Positions 57,015 to 64,000 of a DNA stretch of 64,000 nucleotides are shown here, in pieces; position 1 is the first letter of the stretch; every line of letters begins with the position of its first letter. The DNA is taken from contig UQWH01000002.1 of the NCBI GenBank assembly GCA_900544705.1, forward strand, positions 15,564-79,563. Direction: 5' to 3'. A program made the position numbers and the translations under genes. The DNA comes from an uncultured Eubacteriales bacterium. Lineage in GTDB: Bacteria; Bacillota; Clostridia; Oscillospirales; Oscillospiraceae. The notes beneath the pieces are model-generated. The model did not search any database. It was not told the origin of the DNA and was given only the letters and a program-made list of their open reading frames with translations.

Positions 57015-59927
57015 TCAAGAGATCGTGAAGGCGATCCGTTTCAGAAGCGCATGGTCCACATAGACCTCCAGCGTGTAGTCGCCGGCCTTTCCGGGGTTCG
57101 GGACGGTGCTGGTATGGCGGAGCTGATACCACATGTCGTTCCAGCTGCGGCTGTCGGAGGCGTCGCTCACGGGGTTGCCGTCGGCGTCGCGGATGACATA
57201 GAGGATCTGCACGGCGTTGGTCGAATTGTTCCGCCCGGATACCTGAAGGCAGAGCGCAATATCCTCGTCCGCTGCAAAGGTGCTCTTGCTGTTGGAAAGA
57301 GAGAGATAGTTCCAGCTGTCGCCGCTGGGCTTTTCCCACAGGGAGATGTAGGTGTTGCCGGGGCTGACGCCGTAGGCATCCATCGTGTCGGTGTCCGGGG
57401 TCGTGACGGTGGTTTCAATCGTGCCGAACACCTCAGAGCCGTCGGCGGGCTGGAGAGAGATTTTATAAGTTGCGTCGGGGATCAGATTCGTCAGAGTGAC
57501 GGCATTTTCCGTTGCGTCCTTGATCGCGGGGTCATGGTAGCTGGTGGTTGCGCCGTAGGATACGTACCAGCCGCCCGCAGGCGCGCCGGAAAGGGTGTTC
57601 CACGAAACCTGCACGCTGCCGTCGGCCGAAGCGCTGGCCGAGAGACCGGACACGACGACGGGGTTCGCGGGCAGAATGCAGACCAGCGGCGCGGCCATGC
57701 CGGGCGCGTTGATCGTGATCTTGTATTCCCGCGAGAGGTCGGGAATGGCGGTCGAGAAGGTTGGCTCCGTGACGGTGGCGGTGACGGTCGTGAAGTCCTG
57801 CGCCTCACAGGTGACCTGCCATGACGACGGGGTGTTCTCCGCAGCCGTCCAGTTCAGGGTGAGCGACTGCGCACTGATCTCGGAGAAGCTGTAGCTGCTG
57901 ATCTTGACCAGCGGCAGAACGTCGATTTGGGTGGATGTTGCGCCGGAAAGGTAGATGCCGTCCGTGCTTTCCAGCGTGAAGGTGTATTTCTGGTTCAGCG
58001 ACAGTCCGGTGATCGTGGTGGAAGCACCGGTAAAGGAGGCGGAATTTGAGCCGCCGGCGGAATCCGTATACGTCAGCAGCCATTCCACGGGTGCGGGGCC
58101 GGTGTAGGCGAGCGTCAGGATGACGGAGCCTTCTTCGTCACCGAGCATGGAGGTGAAGTCCGTGATCAGCGTGGATTCCGGTGTTGTGACGTTCAGCTCG
58201 CTCACGCTCGCGCCGGACAGGCGATGGCGTCCGGCTGCGCGGAGGCTGACGGTGTAGATCGTGTTTTCCTGCAGACCGGTGAAGGTGTATTCGTTGCCGC
58301 TGCGGGTACCGGAATAGGCCACGCCGTGGGAGTCCGTGCAGGTGACGAGATAGTGCGAGGGATCGTCCTTACTGTCGACCGCCAGCACGAACTGCTCCGT
58401 GGTGGAGCTGACGACGCGCAGCGAGGTCACGCGGACGAAATACCAGTTCAGCAGGAAATACAGCGCTGCACCGAACAGCAGCACGACACCGAGAATGATG
58501 CTCAGCGCGGCCGCGAAGGGCAGCTTACGCTTGCCCGGTTCTGCGGGCTCTTCCGCTTCTTCCTCGGTGGGAGTCGCATCCACATAAGCCTCTACGGGGG
58601 CTGCTTCCGCGTCTTCTGCCGGTTCTTCCGCATCCTCCGGCTTGGCCGTGTCATCTGCGACGACGTCACCGAGAGAGGCGAGGAAGGCATCAAGATCGAT
58701 CTGGTTGGGATCCTCTTCTTCCGCTTCTTCCTCTGAAATGGGTTCGGCTTCTACGACTTCCTCCGGTTCCGCAGGATCTTCCGAAGGCGCTCCTTCCGCG
58801 GGGGCCGGTTCTTCTGTCGGCTCCGGGGCGGGCTGGGGCGCCGTTTCGTCTATGTCCGCATCGGTGCCTGCGCCGGAAAGATCGGGCGCGAAGCTCTGGC
58901 GGAAGGTTTCGTCCTGCTCGACGTTGAAGCGTACCGGCTCATCCGTTTCTTCCTCCGCTTCGTCCGTGATCACGGGTAGGGGGGAGGTAACGATGGGCGG
59001 GACGATCAGCGTGTCGGAAAGCTCGTTGCGCTGCATATAATACATGAGCGCCTGCTTCAGCTCCTCCGGCGTCTGATAGCGCGCATCCACGCTGGGGGCG
59101 CAGGCCTTGAGGATGATGGCCGACAGCTCATAGTCGGCGTACAGCGGCGTGGGCATGGACTTACCGGTCAGACGGAGCTTGTCCGCCATGCCGGGCTCGG
59201 TGTGCTCGTCCTCAAAGGGGCCGTGGTTGCCGTTGTAGATCCGGTAGAGCAGCATACCGAGGGAATACAGGTCGATCGTGGGGTTGGGCGAAGCCATGAT
59301 GTCGGAAAGCTCCGGTGCGGAATAGGGCCCCAGATATTCCTCCGGGACGGAGGCGTATTGCAGGTCCTCCAGCGCGGTCAGGCCGAGATCGCCGAGCTGG
59401 AAGCGGCCGGACTGGGTCAGAAAGACATTTTCCGGCTTCAGATTGGAGAAAAGGTATCCCGCCTGCCGGCAGGCAGACAGCGCGTCGCAAAGGTCGAGCC
59501 CCAGATTGACCGCGCGCAGATTTGTCATGGCACTTTCGGCAATGACCGTGCTCAGCGGGATCTGGCGGGGATAGAGAATGTAGACATCATAGCCGACGCC
59601 GGATTCCTTCGGTTCGATCTGGCAGCCCTTGGCGCCGAGAAAAAAGCCGGATTCCGCGAGCTTCTGCCCGGCGGCGACTTCGTCGCGGATACTGTCGGCC
59701 ACGGTGCCGTAATAGGTATGTACGGCGGCCTGATCCGGATAGGCACCGGAGAGCAGCAGGGCATAGATCTGCTTCTCTGCGGCGGGGATGGAAATATGCT
59801 TGACGACGTAACGTTCGCCGGAGTCCTCGTGCCGGAGGGCATAGCAGAGACAGCCTTCGCGCCCGGAAATCTCCTCCAGAACCGTCATGCGGTCCAGCAG
59901 CGGAGAAACCATTTTCAGCTCGGACAT
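57015..59927 (-). CDS. Transmembrane pseudokinase with fibronectin type III-like ectodomain
   Basis: 970 residues. Residues 15-290 form a protein-kinase fold: ATP lysine in YVVKHISI (43), helix-C Glu (83), and DLG (180-182) and APE motifs. The HRD catalytic loop reads FSNLKPENV, so the catalytic Asp is Asn162, pointing to a pseudokinase. A long acidic Pro/Glu/Ala linker (320-465), one membrane helix (470-497) and about four FN3-like beta domains (500-870), then a further C-terminal domain outside. ATG 59927 follows AAGGAGG; a start at 59957 is less likely. Probably a surface receptor or scaffold. Confidence 0.85.
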   Translation of the reverse strand: MSELKMVSPLLDRMTVLEEISGREGCLCYALRHEDSGERYVVKHISIPAAEKQIYALLLSGAYPDQAAVHTYYGTVADSIRDEVAAGQKLAESGFFLGAKGCQIEPKESGVGYDVYILYPRQIPLSTVIAESAMTNLRAVNLGLDLCDALSACRQAGYLFSNLKPENVFLTQSGRFQLGDLGLTALEDLQYASVPEEYLGPYSAPELSDIMASPNPTIDLYSLGMLLYRIYNGNHGPFEDEHTEPGMADKLRLTGKSMPTPLYADYELSAIILKACAPSVDARYQTPEELKQALMYYMQRNELSDTLIVPPIVTSPLPVITDEAEEETDEPVRFNVEQDETFRQSFAPDLSGAGTDADIDETAPQPAPEPTEEPAPAEGAPSEDPAEPEEVVEAEPISEEEAEEEDPNQIDLDAFLASLGDVVADDTAKPEDAEEPAEDAEAAPVEAYVDATPTEEEAEEPAEPGKRKLPFAAALSIILGVVLLFGAALYFLLNWYFVRVTSLRVVSSTTEQFVLAVDSKDDPSHYLVTCTDSHGVAYSGTRSGNEYTFTGLQENTIYTVSLRAAGRHRLSGASVSELNVTTPESTLITDFTSMLGDEEGSVILTLAYTGPAPVEWLLTYTDSAGGSNSASFTGASTTITGLSLNQKYTFTLESTDGIYLSGATSTQIDVLPLVKISSYSFSEISAQSLTLNWTAAENTPSSWQVTCEAQDFTTVTATVTEPTFSTAIPDLSREYKITINAPGMAAPLVCILPANPVVVSGLSASASADGSVQVSWNTLSGAPAGGWYVSYGATTSYHDPAIKDATENAVTLTNLIPDATYKISLQPADGSEVFGTIETTVTTPDTDTMDAYGVSPGNTYISLWEKPSGDSWNYLSLSNSKSTFAADEDIALCLQVSGRNNSTNAVQILYVIRDADGNPVSDASDSRSWNDMWYQLRHTSTVPNPGKAGDYTLEVYVDHALLKRIAFTIS

Positions 59928-59971
59928 CGAACACGCCTCCTTGAAATAAAAACTCAAATTCTTGCTATTCT

Positions 59972-60000
59972 ATATTATGATAAATTCTAGAAAAAAGCAA
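59972..60000 (-). promoter_or_regulatory. Promoter of the pseudokinase gene
   Basis: On the minus strand: TTGCTT (60000-59995), 17 bases, TAATAT (59977-59972). The rest of the gap to 60135 holds only a 7-bp inverted repeat (GCAGAAG at 60061, CTTCTGC at 60087) that I cannot assign. Confidence 0.6.
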
Positions 60001-60135
60001 CTAGATTTTTGTTGGATTTGTGGGAAATTGCTCCGGTGCGGCAAAGCCAGGCGGCGGGCAGCAGAAGATAACGAAAGCTCAGGTGACTTCTGCGCGCTGA
60101 GATGCTGAAGAAGAAAAAAGGGAAGAATCGTCGAA

Positions 60136-60164
60136 TTGATTTTCGCCTGCTTCTGTGCTATACT
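60136..60164 (+). promoter_or_regulatory. Promoter of the HAD phosphatase gene
   Basis: TTGATT (60136-60141), 17 bases, TATACT (60159-60164) preceded by TGC. Confidence 0.75.
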
Positions 60165-60192
60165 GTAAAAAAACCACCATGGGGGTAACGCA

Positions 60193-60801
60193 ATGAAAAT
60201 CAGAAACGTGGTCTTTGACATCGGCAATGTGCTTGCGGATTACCGCTGGTATGGCTTTTTGCAGGACAAGGGCTTTTCCCCGGAAATGATCGACCGCATT
60301 GCCAGGTGCTCGACGCTGCACCCGGTGTGGAATGAATTTGACCGCGGCGTGCTCTCCTCCGAAGAGGTCGTGGAGGGCTTTATCCGCCTTGACCCGGAGA
60401 TCGCGGATGAGCTGCACCGCGCCTTTGACGATCTGAGCGATCTGCTGCGGATGTTTCCCTATTCCGTTCCGTGGATCGAAAAGCTGAAGACCGCCGGGTA
60501 TTCTGTCTATTATCTCTCTAACTTTTCGCGCAGGGCGCTCCGTGACTGCCCGGAGGCGCTGGGTTTCCTTCCGTATATGAACGGGGGCATTTTCTCCTGC
60601 GATGTGAAGCTCCTCAAGCCGGAGCCTGCCATCTACCGCAAGCTGCTGGAAACCTATGACCTCCGCCCGGAGGAGACGGTGTTTTTGGACGACCGGCAGG
60701 AAAACATTGACGGCGCGAAGCGCGTCGGAATACACGGGATCTGCTTTGCATCCTATGAGCAGGCCGTGCAGGCGCTGCGGCAGATGGGCGTCGAGTGCTG
60801 A
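60193..60801 (+). CDS. HAD-superfamily phosphatase (YihX-like)
   Basis: 202 residues. HAD motif I is VVFDIGNVLADY, with Gly-Asn in place of the usual second Asp-Gly as in YihX-type sugar-phosphate phosphatases; motif II YYLSNFSRRAL, motif III lysine in VKLLKPEPAIY, motif IV VFLDDRQENIDGAKRVG. Likely acts on a small phosphorylated metabolite in the cytoplasm; substrate unknown. Monocistronic promoter. Confidence 0.92.
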   Translation: MKIRNVVFDIGNVLADYRWYGFLQDKGFSPEMIDRIARCSTLHPVWNEFDRGVLSSEEVVEGFIRLDPEIADELHRAFDDLSDLLRMFPYSVPWIEKLKTAGYSVYYLSNFSRRALRDCPEALGFLPYMNGGIFSCDVKLLKPEPAIYRKLLETYDLRPEETVFLDDRQENIDGAKRVGIHGICFASYEQAVQALRQMGVEC

Positions 60802-60837
60802 AGCTGTAATATTTTGACGAAGAACCGGGAATATCAG

Positions 60838-60866
60838 TTGCAGGAATTCGTTTTTTCTGCTATGAT
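60838..60866 (+). promoter_or_regulatory. Promoter of the Big2 protein gene
   Basis: TTGCAG (60838-60843), 17 bases, TATGAT (60861-60866) preceded by TGC. Confidence 0.65.
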
Positions 60867-60925
60867 ATGGAAAGACTCTGATTTGCCGGAAAGGAGCACA
60901 AGCATACGCAGGTATGCGGATTGCC

Positions 60926-62125
60926 ATGGATAATAAAATCGTATGTGATTACTGCGGGACGATCTACAATGCGGACAAGCCGGTCTGCCCCCTGTGCGGC
61001 AACGCGCCGTCCGAGGACGCCGGAAACCGCCAGCGCGCCCCGCAGCGCCGGAGGATCACGGAGGAAGAACGCCGCCGGAAAAACCGCACTGCGCGCCCGG
61101 CAAAGCAAAAGCCCGCCGCCGAGCCGCAGGATCCGAAGCGGATCCCCAAGAAGCTGCTGACGGCTTCTGTGGTGTTTTTGGCGCTGGCCGTATTCGTCGT
61201 GGCCTATTTCATAGGCGATGTCAACGGCCTCTGGCCCGGACTGAGCAGCGTGCTCAATGCCGATATGCGCGGCAATACCTCGGACGACGAATCGCTGAGC
61301 AAAACCTGCACCTTCCTTGAGATCCAGCCGGAGAGCATCAGCTTCAGCCAGAAAGGACAGATCCAGAAGCTGCGCGTTGTCATCAATGCCGGCTGCGAGG
61401 AAACGGTGTCCTTTATGACCAGCGACGACAAAATCGTCAATGTTTCCACCCAGACGCAGAAAACCGAGACGCAGCAGGAGCAGACGTCGATCACGGTGGA
61501 CGTTTCTACGCTGGCTGAGGGCAGTGCGACCATCCAGGTCACCTGCGGCAAGATGTCCCGTACCTGCCATATCACGAGCGCGTTCGGCGAGAATTCGACC
61601 GAACCCTCCGGCAGCTCTGAACCGAGTGTGGCCGAGTTTACGCCGGAGCTGAATTATGAGGACGTGACCCTGTCCCTGCCGAAGGAAACCGTGACGATCA
61701 AGGTCACAAACCTGCCTGACGGCAGCAAGGTCATCTGGGAGAGCTCCGACGAGAAGGTCGCCGAGGTCGATACCGACGGTAAGGTCACCGCCGTGGGGGA
61801 AGGAACCGCGGAGATCACCGCGGATGTCGGCGGCAATACGGCAAAGATGATCATTCGCTGCGATTTCGGTGGGACGACCGAGAACGGCAGCGATGCCGGG
61901 ACGCATCTGACCCACACGGACGTTTCCATTGCCGTTGGCGAGGAATTCAACCTCCGCCTGATCGACGGAAACGGCAACCGCATCAGCGGCGCGAGCTACT
62001 ATGTCGAGGATACGGACGTCTGCTCCGTCTCCGGCGTGACGGTCTGCGGTGAGGGCAAAGGAACGACCGAAGTTACGGTAAAATACAACGGAAAAAGCTA
62101 TACCTGCATCGTCCGCGTCGGATGA
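60926..62125 (+). CDS. Zinc-ribbon, membrane-anchored Big2-domain protein
   Basis: 399 residues. An N-terminal zinc ribbon (CDYCGTIYNADKPVCPLCG) and a basic stretch face the cytoplasm, one membrane helix follows (about 77-97, LLTASVVFLALAVFVVAYFI), then an external part with bacterial Ig-like domains; the clearest is a Big2 domain (about 245-315, SSDEKVAEVDTDGKVTAVGEGTAEITA). The start is uncertain: ATG 60914 lies in a GCATAC/GTATGC hairpin (60902-60917) and neither it nor ATG 60926 has a strong Shine-Dalgarno. Function unknown; the layout recalls Clostridia envelope proteins. Confidence 0.8.
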   Translation: MDNKIVCDYCGTIYNADKPVCPLCGNAPSEDAGNRQRAPQRRRITEEERRRKNRTARPAKQKPAAEPQDPKRIPKKLLTASVVFLALAVFVVAYFIGDVNGLWPGLSSVLNADMRGNTSDDESLSKTCTFLEIQPESISFSQKGQIQKLRVVINAGCEETVSFMTSDDKIVNVSTQTQKTETQQEQTSITVDVSTLAEGSATIQVTCGKMSRTCHITSAFGENSTEPSGSSEPSVAEFTPELNYEDVTLSLPKETVTIKVTNLPDGSKVIWESSDEKVAEVDTDGKVTAVGEGTAEITADVGGNTAKMIIRCDFGGTTENGSDAGTHLTHTDVSIAVGEEFNLRLIDGNGNRISGASYYVEDTDVCSVSGVTVCGEGKGTTEVTVKYNGKSYTCIVRVG

Positions 62126-62132
62126 TACCAGA

Positions 62133-62169
62133 AAAAAAGCCGTCCCGAACCTCCGGGGCGGCTTTGCTT
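62133..62169 (+). terminator. Terminator of the Big2 protein gene
   Basis: Twelve-base-pair stem AAAGCCGTCCCG/CGGGGCGGCTTT (one GU; 62136-62147 with 62154-62165), A run before and CTTTGCTT after; the T run is short. Confidence 0.65.
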
Positions 62170-62182
62170 ACGGGGGAAAAAT

Positions 62183-63913
62183 ATGAAATTTTGCGAAGCG
62201 TTCAATGCCTATCTGGAAGAGCTTGGCTGTACGGCGAAGGAATTGACGGAATACTCCGGCCTGTCTGCGGCGACGCTCAGCCGCTACCGCTCCGGTGAGC
62301 GGGTGCCGGAGCGCGGCAGCGCGGCGATGGAGAAACTCTGCACTGCGGTCGCGCAGGCCGCCCAACGGCGCGGGTACGGAGAACTCACGTCGGAGAAGGT
62401 CAGACAGCGATTTCAGCGCTGCCCGGATGTGGCGGTGACCGACCGCGGACTGCTGCGGCAGAATTTCAATACGTTGGTGTCCGTGCTGGATATGAACATA
62501 TCCCGGCTGTGCCGGCATACCAATTATGATGCCTCCACGATCTTCCGCATCCGAAACGGCACGCGCCAGCCGGCAGAGCCGGAAAAGTTTGCGGCGGGCG
62601 TCGCGGCCTATGTGACGCGGGAGCTGGACGGCAGCTCGGAGCTTGCGATCCTCGCCGAGCTGTTTGGCTGCCCGGCGGAGGAACTGACGGACAGCGCAGT
62701 GCGCTTTGAGCGGATCAAGCGATGGCTGACCGAAGGCGAGACACGACAGAAGGACAGCATCCCCGGCTTTTTGGCCAAGCTCAACGAATTTGACCTGAAC
62801 GAGTACATTCAGGCGATCCATTTCGATGAATTGAAGGTGCCGAGCGTTCCGTTTCAGCTTCCCACCTCCAAGACCTATCTCGGCCTGAAGCAGATGATGG
62901 AAAGCGAACTGGATTTTCTGAAGTCCACCGTTTTGTCCAAGTCCATGGCTCCGGTCCTGATGTATAGCGATATGCCCATGCAGGAGATGTCCAAGGATGC
63001 GGAATTCGCGAAAAAATGGATGTTCGGTATGGCGATGATGCTGAAAAAGGGCCTGCATCTGAACATGATCCATAATGTTGACCGGCCCTTTGCCGAGATG
63101 ATGCTGGGGCTGGAAAGCTACATTCCGATGTACATGACGGGGCAGATCTCCCCCTATTATCTCAAGGGAACGCAGAATCATGTATTTCTGCATTTGCTGC
63201 GAGCCTCCGGCTCCGCGGCGCTGGCCGGGGAGGCAATCAGCGGCCACCACGCCGACGGCAGATACTATCTGACGAAATCCAGAGAGGAGGTCGCCTATTA
63301 TAACCGCCGCGCCGAGGAGTTGCTGGAAAATGCCAGCCCGCTGATGGAGATCTACCGCGCGGAAAATGCAAAGTCGCTCAACGCCTTCCTGCTGGCAGAT
63401 GCCCGGACGGAGGGAAAGCGCCGGAGCATTCTCTCCTCCCTGCCGCTTTATACAATGGAAGAAAACTACCTCAGAGACTTCCTGTGCCGCCATCGCGTTT
63501 CGGATGCGGAAAGCCAGCAAATCCTGAACCACGCGGCCATGCAGCGGAAGATCACGGAGAAAATTCTGGAAAATGGTGAAATTCAGGACGAAGTCCCATA
63601 TTTGAGCGAACAGGAGTTTGAAAGCCATTCCCTGACGCTGCTCCTGTCCGGCCTGTTCTTTGAGCGGGATCTGCGCTACAGCTATGCAGACTACCTTGCC
63701 CATCTGGGGCAGACGAAGCGCTTTGCGCAGACGCATCCGACCTACCGGCTGGAGCAGACCGCCTCGCACACCTTCTGCAATTTACAGATCATTCTGCATG
63801 AGGGCCAGTGGGCGATGATCTCCAAGGGGAAATCTCCGGCGATCCATTTTGTCATCCGTCATCCGAAGATGCGCGAGGCGATCGAGAATTTTGTGCCGCC
63901 TGTGGTAGAATAA
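62183..63913 (+). CDS. Large double-HTH (XRE-type) regulator with unknown sensor region
   Basis: 576 residues. Residues 1-60 form an XRE-like helix-turn-helix (AKELTEYSGLSAATLSRYRSGERVP), and a second one lies at about 95-150 (MNISRLCRHTNYDASTIFRIRNGTRQP). The remaining 400 residues are helical with an Asp/Met-rich region and no domain I recognise; they probably sense a ligand or another protein. The gene begins 17 bases after a terminator and no clean promoter is seen, so it may be read through from upstream. Soluble and cytoplasmic. Confidence 0.8.
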   Translation: MKFCEAFNAYLEELGCTAKELTEYSGLSAATLSRYRSGERVPERGSAAMEKLCTAVAQAAQRRGYGELTSEKVRQRFQRCPDVAVTDRGLLRQNFNTLVSVLDMNISRLCRHTNYDASTIFRIRNGTRQPAEPEKFAAGVAAYVTRELDGSSELAILAELFGCPAEELTDSAVRFERIKRWLTEGETRQKDSIPGFLAKLNEFDLNEYIQAIHFDELKVPSVPFQLPTSKTYLGLKQMMESELDFLKSTVLSKSMAPVLMYSDMPMQEMSKDAEFAKKWMFGMAMMLKKGLHLNMIHNVDRPFAEMMLGLESYIPMYMTGQISPYYLKGTQNHVFLHLLRASGSAALAGEAISGHHADGRYYLTKSREEVAYYNRRAEELLENASPLMEIYRAENAKSLNAFLLADARTEGKRRSILSSLPLYTMEENYLRDFLCRHRVSDAESQQILNHAAMQRKITEKILENGEIQDEVPYLSEQEFESHSLTLLLSGLFFERDLRYSYADYLAHLGQTKRFAQTHPTYRLEQTASHTFCNLQIILHEGQWAMISKGKSPAIHFVIRHPKMREAIENFVPPVVE

Positions 63914-63917
63914 ATAC

Positions 63918-63949
63918 AAAAAGCATCCGCGAAAAGCGGATGCTTTTTT
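63918..63949 (+). terminator. Terminator next to element copy C
   Basis: AAAAAGCATCCGC / GCGGATGCTTTTTT around GAAA: an eight-base GC-rich core with A and T arms, bidirectional. The repeat element begins at the next base. Confidence 0.85.
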
Positions 63950-64000
63950 CAGCTTGTCAAAAAAGTCCTTTTGGACTTTTTTGACAAGCTGCCTACAAAA
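63950..64000 (-). mobile_element. Terminator-targeting MITE-like element, copy C (partial, inverted)
   Basis: The last 51 bases are the reverse complement of the right end of copy B: the same 19-bp stem CAGCTTGTCAAAAAAGTCC with TTTT loop, then GCCTACAAAA. The element is cut by the window edge. It again starts directly at a terminator's T run, in the opposite orientation to copies A and B. Confidence 0.8.

Noticed and set aside
60001..60135. Possible small structured RNA between the pseudokinase and HAD genes
   Set aside because: Only a 7-bp inverted repeat is seen; it does not match SRP RNA, 6S, tmRNA or RNase P features that I can recognise, and the two flanking promoters explain the gap.

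Overview
The window is chromosomal DNA from a GC-rich, low-motility-gene Firmicute of class Clostridia, most likely the Oscillospiraceae/Ruminococcaceae side (family-level guess, moderate confidence). Supports: PolC-type replicase, omega/RemA/Gmk/PriA housekeeping order, PrkC-PrpC signalling pair, YhbD-bactofilin pair, a SipL-like DUF3794-LysM spore-coat protein, Na+-pumping oxaloacetate decarboxylase, and sigma-A promoters of TTGACA-17-TATAAT type often with an extended TGn. No phage, rRNA, tRNA or CRISPR was seen.

Layout. 1-2.5 kb: end of an OmpR-type two-component pair. 2.6-5 kb: small membrane protein, then ruvC-ruvA-ruvB. 5-12.6 kb: accessory single genes (zinc-ribbon protein, MATE pump, two lipoproteins, GH25 lysozyme, GNAT enzyme with a leader-peptide attenuator) and glnS. 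12.8-23.3 kb: pyrH-frr-uppS-cdsA-dxr-rseP-ispG-polC, a classic translation, lipid-carrier and isoprenoid cluster. 23.4-33 kb: uridine phosphorylase, a large B-repeat surface protein, YlmH, a DUF3343-desulfurase pair, cdaA-cdaR (c-di-AMP) and a run of small genes. 33.2-45.1 kb: yicC-remA-gmk-rpoZ-priA-def-fmt-rsmB-rlmN-prpC-prkC-rsgA, tightly packed and co-directional. 45.1-53.4 kb: SipL-like gene, polyferredoxin, pepF, yhbD-bactofilin, and a membrane-anchored E2-like protein; this stretch carries two copies of a short repeat element. 53.4-57 kb: oxaloacetate decarboxylase operon (minus strand). 57-64 kb: a pseudokinase-fibronectin receptor, HAD phosphatase, Big2 protein, and a large double-HTH regulator, followed by a third, inverted copy of the repeat at the window edge.

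Most striking observation: a ~258-bp structure-rich repeat (46930-47187, 51526-51784, and inverted from 63950 to the edge). Each copy lies directly against an intrinsic terminator hairpin, and in both complete copies the whole hairpin (28 and 24 nt, different sequences) is repeated exactly on the other side. This looks like a non-autonomous mobile element that selects transcription terminators, duplicates them on insertion, and brings its own bidirectional terminator. Second: a 12-codon leader peptide with mutually exclusive hairpins controlling the Shine-Dalgarno of a GNAT acetyltransferase gene (10309-10396). Function calls below rest on motifs read by eye; no database search was possible.
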